Of a DNA stretch of 64,000 nucleotides, positions 1 through 6,284 are shown piece after piece. The stretch is from an uncultured Bacilli bacterium (GTDB lineage Bacteria; Bacillota_I; Bacilli_A; ML615J-28; CAG-698). How positions within the stretch are numbered: position 1 is the stretch's first letter; the number at the start of each line of letters is the position of its first letter. The notes under the pieces are model-generated. The model made no database searches and was not told where the DNA came from. It worked only from the letters and a program-made list of their open reading frames with translations. The DNA is taken from the NCBI GenBank assembly GCA_934096585.1, contig CAKOMG010000006.1, positions 89,834-153,833 on the forward strand, given 5' to 3'. Made by a program: the position numbers and the translations under genes.

Positions 1-1240
1 CTTTTCCGCCTTTTTCATATACTTCGCACAATTCAATTGGTATATTATTCTTATGTGCCCATTCTTTTAATACTTGAATTTCCGGCTCGGTATCGGTTAG
101 AAATTTATTAATAGCAATAACGCAAGGAAGACCAAATGTTTTAATTGTCTCAACATGCTTTTCAAGATTACATAGTCCTTGTTTAAGTGCATTGACATTT
201 TCTTCCTTTAAGTTATCTAAGGCTACCCCTCCATGATATTTCAAAGCTTTAATTGTAGCTACCATAACTACCATGTTTGGTTTTAATTCTGCTTCACGAC
301 ATTTGATATCTAAAAACTTTTCAGCTCCTAAATCCGCTCCAAATCCAGCTTCTGTTATTACATAATCACTTATTTTTAAAGCTAATTTCGTAGCTAAAAT
401 AGAATTGCAACCATGAGCTATATTCGCAAAAGGACCACCATGTACAACAACCAAATTATTTTCTAAAGTTTGAATAATATTTGGTTTGATAGCATCTTTC
501 AAAATTACCATTAAAGAACCAGTAATTCCCAAATCCTTAATATATATAGGCTTTTTATCATATGTATAAGCAATTAAACAATTATCTAAACGTTCACGCA
601 AATTGTGTACAGATGTTGCTAAACATAAATTGGCCATTACTTCACTAGCAACAGTTATATTAAAACTATCAAATCTTTTTGTTTCTTTCTTACTAGATAA
701 TCCAACTTCAACTTTTCTTAAAGCTCTATCATTTAAATCCATACATCTTTTCCAAGAAATATTATTAGGATCTATGTTAAGTTCATTGCCTTGATATATA
801 TGATTATCTATACATGCACTCACCAAATTGTTGGCTTGTGTCATAGCATGCAGATCACCAGTAAAATGTAAATTCATTTCTACCATCGGATTTACTTGGG
901 CATATCCACCGCCAGCTGCTCCACCTTTTACTCCAAAGACAGGTCCCATTGATGGTTCTCTAATTGCGCCAACACACGATTTGCCCAATTGATTCATTGC
1001 ATCAATCAAACCGATTGTAGTTGTTGATTTGCCTTCTCCTGTTGGCGTTGGTGTAATTGCGGTTACGAGAATGAGCTTACCATTTTTTTTATTTTTAAGT
1101 CTCTTAAATATATCTAAATCAACTTTAGCCATATACTTCCCATAACAATATAGTTCTTGTTCTTTAATATCATATCTTTTTATAACATCATTAATACTTT
1201 CCATTTTACTTTGTTTAATAATTTCTATATCTGATAACAT
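1..1240 (-). CDS. fhs: Formate--tetrahydrofolate ligase (partial, C-terminus outside the window)
   Basis: Cytosolic enzyme of one-carbon metabolism that makes 10-formyl-THF from formate, ATP and THF. I translated it from the sequence: it starts MLSDIEIIKQSKMES and stays open for 413 codons to the window edge. The family is usually about 555 residues, so roughly a quarter is missing beyond position 1. The P-loop TPTGEGKSTTTIGL lies at about residues 65-78, followed by the family-typical GPVFGVKGGAAGGGYAQV. The start is supported by an AAAGGATGG ribosome binding site just upstream. It is the last visible gene of a minus-strand run (cupin, metallo-hydrolase, DUF3006-like), with only 18 bp between it and the preceding gene. 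Identification is firm; the functional link to those neighbours is unclear. Confidence 0.95.
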   Translation of the reverse strand, partial: MLSDIEIIKQSKMESINDVIKRYDIKEQELYCYGKYMAKVDLDIFKRLKNKKNGKLILVTAITPTPTGEGKSTTTIGLIDAMNQLGKSCVGAIREPSMGPVFGVKGGAAGGGYAQVNPMVEMNLHFTGDLHAMTQANNLVSACIDNHIYQGNELNIDPNNISWKRCMDLNDRALRKVEVGLSSKKETKRFDSFNITVASEVMANLCLATSVHNLRERLDNCLIAYTYDKKPIYIKDLGITGSLMVILKDAIKPNIIQTLENNLVVVHGGPFANIAHGCNSILATKLALKISDYVITEAGFGADLGAEKFLDIKCREAELKPNMVVMVATIKALKYHGGVALDNLKEENVNALKQGLCNLEKHVETIKTFGLPCVIAINKFLTDTEPEIQVLKEWAHKNNIPIELCEVYEKGGK

Positions 1241-1258
1241 TATCACACCATCCTTTCT

Positions 1259-1468
1259 TTATATATCTAATTTCTTTTCCATCTCTTTTATTTTAACATA
1301 TAACTCTTGATCGTACTTTGTTATTTCAATTATTTTGTTATTTTGATCAACTATAACTTGATCATTTTCCTTTATAGTTCCTTCTTTTAGATATCTACAT
1401 CTTGTTTCATCATCAAAAACAACATATATATATAAGTCATCTACTTCTTCAACTATACCTTTTTTCAT
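1259..1468 (-). CDS. Small DUF3006-like protein, translationally coupled to the metallo-hydrolase
   Basis: A protein of 69 residues starting MKKGIVEEVDDLYIYVVFDD. A longer frame begins 12 bases upstream, but that ATG is itself part of the ribosome binding site: ATGGAG lies six bases before this ATG, and the upstream gene ends in TAATATG. The downstream start is therefore preferred. Size, beta-rich pattern and position next to a ComEC-like metallo-beta-lactamase-fold protein fit the DUF3006 family, which often accompanies such hydrolases. Molecular function is unknown. The family call is from memory of its pattern and is moderate. Confidence 0.65.
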   Translation of the reverse strand: MKKGIVEEVDDLYIYVVFDDETRCRYLKEGTIKENDQVIVDQNNKIIEITKYDQELYVKIKEMEKKLDI

Positions 1469-1469
1469 A

Positions 1470-2366
1470 TTATTCTCCATAATGTGTTACATAACTTAAT
1501 TCTATTCCATTACTCTGAAATAAAATTGTACCATCTGTTTTACTTTGGAATATTTTTTTTGAATAGTATTCTAAACGATTTAAACTTGCGGTATGTGGAT
1601 GTCCTGTTGTTGTATAGTTAGATGTAGTTATAACCGAATAATCAGGCTTCACTGCCCTTAAAAAATCTCTACCACTAGAATATGTAGATCCGTGATGACC
1701 AACTTTTAAAACATTTGATTTTAAATCAATACCACTATTTAATGCTTCTATTTCTCCGTCATTATATCCCATATCGCCAGTAAACATAAATGAAATTTTA
1801 TTGTAAGTCAATTTTGTTGCTACAGAACAACTATTGGCATCACTTGGATTATCCTCTTTTTTTGTTGAGACAACTTGTAAAAATAATTGTTTTTGGTTGA
1901 TTATATAATCCTTTATTTTTACAATCTTCGTATCAACATTTCTACTATTAATAGAATTTAATATATTATAATATGTATAATTTGTACTAGTACTACCAGA
2001 CATAACAACCGTATTAACAATATATTCATTAATTATTTTGCTTGCAAAATAATAATGATCAGCATGATTATGAGTAATAATAAAGTAATTAATTGTTTGA
2101 ATCATTTCTATATCAAATATCTTTTTGATATTTTCCCACGAAGGAAAATTAACTGTACTATCATAACATGTGGCATGATCTAGTCCTGCATCTATTAACA
2201 CCACTTCTTCAGTTGGTAATATTATTAATGTGCAATCAGCTTGGCCTACATTAATGAAGTATACTTTCAAATCATCTTTATATAGTTTTTCATTACCCTT
2301 ATAATTCTTACATCCACATATTGATATAATTAAAACTAATAGTATACACTTGAATATCTTTTTCAT
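1470..2366 (-). CDS. Metallo-beta-lactamase-fold hydrolase lipoprotein, ComEC C-terminal type
   Basis: 298 residues. An N-terminal signal peptide with a lipobox-like ending (ISICGC, probable lipidated Cys19) suggests export and anchoring on the outer face of the membrane. The metal-binding motif HNHADH is at residues 99-104, TGD at 196-198 and the GHHGST stretch that typifies ComEC-associated hydrolases at about 223-228. In ComEC this domain is thought to act as a nuclease on the non-transported DNA strand. Stand-alone secreted versions are common in Bacillota and mostly uncharacterised. It is followed directly by the coupled DUF3006-like gene and preceded by a cupin gene one base away. Substrate (DNA, nucleotide or other phosphodiester) cannot be read from the sequence. 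Confidence 0.85.
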   Translation of the reverse strand: MKKIFKCILLVLIISICGCKNYKGNEKLYKDDLKVYFINVGQADCTLIILPTEEVVLIDAGLDHATCYDSTVNFPSWENIKKIFDIEMIQTINYFIITHNHADHYYFASKIINEYIVNTVVMSGSTSTNYTYYNILNSINSRNVDTKIVKIKDYIINQKQLFLQVVSTKKEDNPSDANSCSVATKLTYNKISFMFTGDMGYNDGEIEALNSGIDLKSNVLKVGHHGSTYSSGRDFLRAVKPDYSVITTSNYTTTGHPHTASLNRLEYYSKKIFQSKTDGTILFQSNGIELSYVTHYGE

Positions 2367-2367
2367 A

Positions 2368-2694
2368 TTATTTTGTTATAACCGCAAATAATTCTAAATC
2401 GTTTATACTGTTATTAACTATACTATGATTGCAATGTTGTGGGCAATAATTAGCATTGCCTTGTTTTAAGATATATTCTTTCCCATTTTCAATACATATA
2501 CCTTCGCCTTTAATCACATATATAATTTCTTGATCTTTTTCATGAGTATGAATACCTATTGAGCAATGAGGAGGAATAATAATATGTGCTATAGTATTCT
2601 TGTTATCAAAAAACTTTATCATTTTGATATATCCTTCACCATTACGCATATGTTCTATTTTGTTTTCTTCTAATTGACTGAAATCTATAATCAT
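2368..2694 (-). CDS. Small single-domain cupin protein
   Basis: 108 residues forming one cupin_2 barrel. Motif 1 is GIHTHEKDQE with metal ligands H49, H51 and E56; motif 2 follows at about 80-93 with H90 (PQHCNH). No signal peptide, so cytosolic. Such small cupins may be metal-dependent isomerases, dioxygenases or ligand sensors, and the sequence does not decide between them. It begins the run cupin, metallo-hydrolase, DUF3006-like, fhs; a GGAG ribosome binding site precedes the ATG. It is separated from rpoE by a terminator, so it probably has its own promoter. Confidence 0.85.
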   Translation of the reverse strand: MIIDFSQLEENKIEHMRNGEGYIKMIKFFDNKNTIAHIIIPPHCSIGIHTHEKDQEIIYVIKGEGICIENGKEYILKQGNANYCPQHCNHSIVNNSINDLELFAVITK

Positions 2695-2711
2695 TTTGAT
2701 TTTGCTCCTTT

Positions 2712-2747
2712 TTTTTGCGAAAAAAGAGAACTTAGCGTCCTCTTATA
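2712..2747 (-). terminator. Rho-independent terminator of rpoE
   Basis: On the minus strand an AAGAG/CTCTT stem with one internal mismatch (2724-2744) is followed by a T-rich run. It lies between the rpoE stop and the cupin start. Confidence 0.7.
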
Positions 2748-2748
2748 T

Positions 2749-3279
2749 TTACTTTTTTCTTTTCAACTCTTCTTCTATATCGTCTTCGTCATCTTCATCT
2801 TCGTCTTCATCATCAAAATTTGTAATTTCTTCGTCTTCATCATCAAATTTTTGATCCATAACCAAGCCTAAATCTTCTTCTATATCATCTTGTTCAGTTG
2901 TTTCTTCATCATCATCTTCAATATATTGATCAAGATTATCATCATTATCTAAATGATATTCATCTTTTAATTCATTATTGATAACTTCTTCATCTTCATC
3001 TGTTAAATCTTTTAAGTATCCACCATCTTTATCTAAGAATGATGAATTTTGGCGATTCTTTAAATCCCACAATTGATTTCCATCTTTATCTTCACCACAA
3101 TACACAAAACATCCAGAAAGCATAAAATCAACTTGGAATTGCGCAATTTGATTTTCACTACCTACTGTACCTTTTTTTAAAAAAACTTCTTTTGTGATTG
3201 TATCTAATGATTGTGGTTTTTTCTTTTTCTTCATTAAAGCAATTGCCACATCTAAAAAAGAATCATAATTACTATTCAT
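2749..3279 (-). CDS. rpoE: DNA-directed RNA polymerase delta subunit
   Basis: 176 residues. Residues 1 to about 85 form the HARE-HTH winged-helix domain (SLDTITKEVF, QVDFMLSGCFVYCG, GNQLWDLK). Residues from about 90 to 170 are almost entirely Asp and Glu, the disordered acidic tail typical of this subunit. It ends in a short basic patch (KRKK). Delta raises RNA polymerase recycling and promoter selectivity in Bacilli and is absent from most other bacteria, so it is a useful taxonomic marker. A strong ribosome binding site (CCGGAGGAAAA on the minus strand) and its own sigma-A-type promoter lie upstream; a terminator follows. Confidence 0.95.
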   Translation of the reverse strand: MNSNYDSFLDVAIALMKKKKKPQSLDTITKEVFLKKGTVGSENQIAQFQVDFMLSGCFVYCGEDKDGNQLWDLKNRQNSSFLDKDGGYLKDLTDEDEEVINNELKDEYHLDNDDNLDQYIEDDDEETTEQDDIEEDLGLVMDQKFDDEDEEITNFDDEDEDEDDEDDIEEELKRKK

Positions 3280-3305
3280 GCGTTTTCCTCCGGTATTATA
3301 GATAT

Positions 3306-3333
3306 ATTATACACTAATTTATTATTTTTTCAA
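3306..3333 (-). promoter_or_regulatory. Sigma-A-type promoter of rpoE
   Basis: Minus strand TTGAAA, 16-base spacer, TATAAT, upstream of the rpoE ribosome binding site. Confidence 0.7.
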
Positions 3334-3338
3334 GTGTT

Positions 3339-3518
3339 TTATAATAAAAAGAATATAATTAAAATAATTATTCCTGGAATTCGAAACACTCCAACTATCA
3401 AAATTGTCCATATATTAATAGGTATATTAACATTTATATATGTTCCTAACACATTGGTTACAAATAATAGTAGTAATGAAATTATTATTGATTTAAGTAT
3501 CCATTTAATAACTTTCAT
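3339..3518 (-). CDS. bofA: BofA-like small membrane protein (59 residues)
   Basis: A short gene I translated by hand. It begins MKVIKWILKSIIISLLLLFV and ends RIPGIIILIIFFLL. Two hydrophobic segments flank the stretch NVNIPINIWT and VGVFRIPGI, which matches the BofA family signature (a IPIN..T motif followed by G..G.PG). In Bacillus, BofA sits in the forespore outer membrane and holds the SpoIVFB protease inactive, so that sigma-K is activated only late in sporulation. Bacillus BofA is about 87 residues, so this is a shorter form. An AGAGG ribosome binding site sits six bases before the ATG, and the gene follows surE by 35 bp, probably in one operon. The name rests on the motif, not on a search. 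Confidence 0.7.
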   Translation of the reverse strand: MKVIKWILKSIIISLLLLFVTNVLGTYINVNIPINIWTILIVGVFRIPGIIILIIFFLL

Positions 3519-3553
3519 AAAATACCTCTCATATATCTATATGAGTAACTATT

Positions 3554-4267
3554 TTATTTATTACTAAATATTTTATAATCCGTTCTATCTATTATTAAAG
3601 GGGTAATACTAATGCAATTATTATCAATTGTTATAACATCACTATTAATATCATCATATTGTCTCGAATTGTCTGGGGTTCCTTCTGGACTTACTACTTT
3701 ATCACTTATTTGTCTATAAAAAGTTCTAAAATTAGTTTTTCCTTGTTTTGTAATTTTAATGCTATTGTAATTATTTGGTATATTAATATTTAATAAATAA
3801 GATTTATTTATTAATTTTTCATTATTTATATATTGAAAAATATTACAAAGTGCCTCTTCTAATCCTTCAAATTTATTTCGTGCAGCAGAAAAAGCTATTC
3901 CTTTTTTCCCTAACAATACCCCTTCTTCAGCAGCACCTAATGTTCCTGAATACATAATATCTTCTCCTAGATTGTATCCATTATTTATTCCTGATAATAC
4001 AATATCATAGTCTATATTTAAATAGTAGTGAGCAACACGCACACAATCTGCGGGAGTAGAATCTACTGCGTAAGATTTAACTCCTGGTATAATATCAGCA
4101 ACTTGTTCAACCGAATACGTTGTGCGTATATTTAAACCATGGCTTTTTGCGGATTGTTCTGTTAGTGGTGCAACACAAATTACATCGCCAAAATTTTTGG
4201 CAATTTTAGCCAATATTTTAAGTCCTGTTGCATTTATTCCATCATCATTAGTAATTAAGTATCTCAT
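3554..4267 (-). CDS. surE: 5'/3'-nucleotidase SurE
   Basis: 237 residues, close to the usual family length of about 250. The N-terminal metal site NDDG (residues 7-10) with D8 and D9, S39 in the EQSAKSHG loop and the SGINNGYNLG motif at about 92-101 are all present. SurE dephosphorylates nucleoside 5' and 3' monophosphates in the cytosol. The start overlaps the preceding DHH gene by one base, so the two are translationally coupled. Together with the DHH phosphoesterases this makes a plausible RNA turnover set: oligoribonucleotide degradation followed by nucleotide dephosphorylation. Confidence 0.95.
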   Translation of the reverse strand: MRYLITNDDGINATGLKILAKIAKNFGDVICVAPLTEQSAKSHGLNIRTTYSVEQVADIIPGVKSYAVDSTPADCVRVAHYYLNIDYDIVLSGINNGYNLGEDIMYSGTLGAAEEGVLLGKKGIAFSAARNKFEGLEEALCNIFQYINNEKLINKSYLLNINIPNNYNSIKITKQGKTNFRTFYRQISDKVVSPEGTPDNSRQYDDINSDVITIDNNCISITPLIIDRTDYKIFSNK

Positions 4268-5271
4268 TAAAATAAATCCTTATGGCTTAATTTAAAGGCT
4301 TGAAGCTTTTCATCAGCAACTTTAAGCACTTGCTTATAATCTTTTCTCTTAAGTATCTTTCCACCAGCTGCATTTTCGTGACCGCCACCACCAAACATAG
4401 CCGCTATATCTACTACAGGTATATATCTAGATCTAAATCTGATGCGTATTTCGTTATCATATTCAATAAATAATAACCATATTAGTGATCCTTTAATTGA
4501 ATCTAAACAATTAACTAAATTAGCAGCATCATTGGCTGTAGTTTTAAACTTTTTAATCATCTTTTTAGATATATAAATGTATGCAACACCATTTGCAGTT
4601 ATATTAAAATGTTCATATACATAACCTTGTAATTTAAAACTTTCAGGATTTTTATTATTTAAATAAGAATACAATAAATCTGTATTAATGTTATGACTAA
4701 TTAATTTACCCGCACAATTAAAAGTACTTTCAGTAACAGATGAATATTTAAATCTTCCTGTATCAGTAACAAGACCTGTATATAAAGCAAGTGCTGCTTT
4801 TTCATTTATATGTAATATATCTTTAAAAGTATCCGCAAATTCATATATAATTTGACAGCATGCTGGAGCATCCTCATATATCAAATTTAAATATCCATAA
4901 TTTTCTGTAACTATATGATGATCTATTTTGATAACATTATTATTTATATTGAAAGTATTCGTAGCAATGCGATCGCTTGTTGCCGTATCTACTACTATAA
5001 TTAAACTATTTTTTATTATGTTTTCATCAACAACATCTTCACTACCAATAAAACTCAAATACTCAGGAATACCATCTCCTACACAATATATGTTTTTTGT
5101 TGGAAAAGAATCTTCTAATATATATTTCAGTCCAAATGCGGAACCAATAGCATCTCCATCTGGGCGATAATGTCTAAGGATAATTATTGAATCGCTTTTT
5201 TTGATTTCTTCTAATATGTTTTTTTTGATTTCAAAATTTTCATCTTTTTTATTTTTCACGAATAATCCCAT
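4267..5271 (-). CDS. DHH/DHHA1 phosphoesterase, NrnA-like (second of a tandem pair)
   Basis: 334 residues. The N-terminal DHH domain shows RHYRPDGDAIGS at about 33-44, VVDTATSDR and the name-giving IDHH at about 116-119, TDTGRFKYSS further on, and a C-terminal DHHA1 domain with GGGGHENAAGG near residue 295. This is the nanoRNase/pAp-phosphatase (NrnA) or c-di-AMP/pApA phosphodiesterase type without membrane or GGDEF domains, so a soluble enzyme removing short oligoribonucleotides, pAp or linear dinucleotides. It carries a basic N-terminal extension (FVKNKKDENFEIKK) absent from its neighbour. It starts one base after the stop of the preceding paralogue and overlaps surE. Exact substrate is not decided by the sequence. 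Confidence 0.9.
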   Translation of the reverse strand: MGLFVKNKKDENFEIKKNILEEIKKSDSIIILRHYRPDGDAIGSAFGLKYILEDSFPTKNIYCVGDGIPEYLSFIGSEDVVDENIIKNSLIIVVDTATSDRIATNTFNINNNVIKIDHHIVTENYGYLNLIYEDAPACCQIIYEFADTFKDILHINEKAALALYTGLVTDTGRFKYSSVTESTFNCAGKLISHNINTDLLYSYLNNKNPESFKLQGYVYEHFNITANGVAYIYISKKMIKKFKTTANDAANLVNCLDSIKGSLIWLLFIEYDNEIRIRFRSRYIPVVDIAAMFGGGGHENAAGGKILKRKDYKQVLKVADEKLQAFKLSHKDLF

Positions 5272-5272
5272 A

Positions 5273-6205
5273 TTATTCCTCCACTAAATTATTTAAATCT
5301 TCTAATAATTGATATGCAACATCCATGTTTTCAACTGTGGCGCCACTAGCAAGCTTATGACCTCCACCACCATACTTAGTAGCAATAGGATTTACATTAT
5401 ATTTATTTGATCTAATTTCAACAATAATCTTTTTATGTTCATCTTCTGTAAAATTAACCCAAATATCAATTCCATTTATTCCAGCCATAATATTCACCAT
5501 ACCTCGAGAAATTGTAAAAATATCTACATCATATTTTTTTATATCTTCTTGAGTATTAATTAAATAGGCAACATTTTTATTAGTTATTTGAAATTTGTCC
5601 GTTAACTTTGCTCTCAATTTTACAATTTTTAAATCTTCTGTATATAACTTATTATATATATCACTTTGGGAAAAGTTATATTTTAATAATTTCGATGCAA
5701 TGATAAACGTATCACTTGTTACATTATCATATCTAAATCTGCCACTATCCGTAACAATTCCTGTAAATAAAGCTTTTGCACCTTGGTCTGTTAATTTCAT
5801 GTTGTTATTAAATATAATTTTACTGACTAAACTAGCACAACTTATTTCATTTGTTTCCACAATATTTAAATCTCCATAATCACATTTTGATATATGATGA
5901 TCTATTTTAATGACATATTTTCCTAATTTATATCTATCATCATTGATCATTAATGTATCACCTGAATCTAGTACAATTACTAAAGCATTTTGATATGTAT
6001 CATCTGTTATATTATCCATATCTCCAAGAAAGGCAAACTTAGTATTTACATCCCCAACAACATATACATTTTTATATGGAAATGTAGCTTTAATAGCCTC
6101 TCTTAATCCAATTTGACTGCCCATTGCATCTCCATCAGGACGTCCATGTCGATGTATAATAATAGTGCCATACTCTTTAATTTTTTTTATTACCTCTTTA
6201 TACAT
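5273..6205 (-). CDS. DHH/DHHA1 phosphoesterase, NrnA-like (first of a tandem pair)
   Basis: 310 residues, clearly paralogous to the following gene: RHGRPDGDAMGS near the N-terminus, VLDSGDT, IKIDHHISKCDYG, TDSGRFRYDNVT and GGGGHKLASGA near the C-terminus. All metal-binding residues of the DHH family appear intact, so both copies are probably active. Same family role as its neighbour: degradation of nanoRNA, pAp or linear cyclic-dinucleotide products. It is the promoter-proximal gene of a run DHH, DHH, surE, bofA-like, with a GAGG ribosome binding site and a sigma-A-type promoter just upstream. The two copies are diverged outside the motifs, so the duplication is not recent. Confidence 0.9.
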   Translation of the reverse strand: MYKEVIKKIKEYGTIIIHRHGRPDGDAMGSQIGLREAIKATFPYKNVYVVGDVNTKFAFLGDMDNITDDTYQNALVIVLDSGDTLMINDDRYKLGKYVIKIDHHISKCDYGDLNIVETNEISCASLVSKIIFNNNMKLTDQGAKALFTGIVTDSGRFRYDNVTSDTFIIASKLLKYNFSQSDIYNKLYTEDLKIVKLRAKLTDKFQITNKNVAYLINTQEDIKKYDVDIFTISRGMVNIMAGINGIDIWVNFTEDEHKKIIVEIRSNKYNVNPIATKYGGGGHKLASGATVENMDVAYQLLEDLNNLVEE

Positions 6206-6225
6206 AAATATCCTCGCTTTTAATA

Positions 6226-6254
6226 ATTATAGCATATTTTTATATAAATGTAAA
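6226..6254 (-). promoter_or_regulatory. Sigma-A-type promoter of the DHH-DHH-surE run
   Basis: Minus strand TTTACA, 17-base spacer, TATAAT, ending about 20 bases before the ATG at 6205. Confidence 0.65.
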
Positions 6255-6284
6255 ATAAAAGCTAGTTTTATATCCTAGCTTTCA
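6250..6284 (-). terminator. Terminator of sbcDC, overlapping the sbcC stop codon
   Basis: Minus strand AAAGCTAG, a short loop, then CTAGCTTTTATTTT. The hairpin includes the TAG stop of sbcC and abuts the promoter of the next run. Confidence 0.65.

Noticed and set aside
603..794. Small plus-strand gene
   Set aside because: It lies wholly inside the formate-THF ligase coding region on the other strand and has no independent support.
3334..3567. 77-residue plus-strand protein
   Set aside because: It is antisense to the BofA-like gene, which has a ribosome binding site and family motifs; the plus-strand frame has neither.
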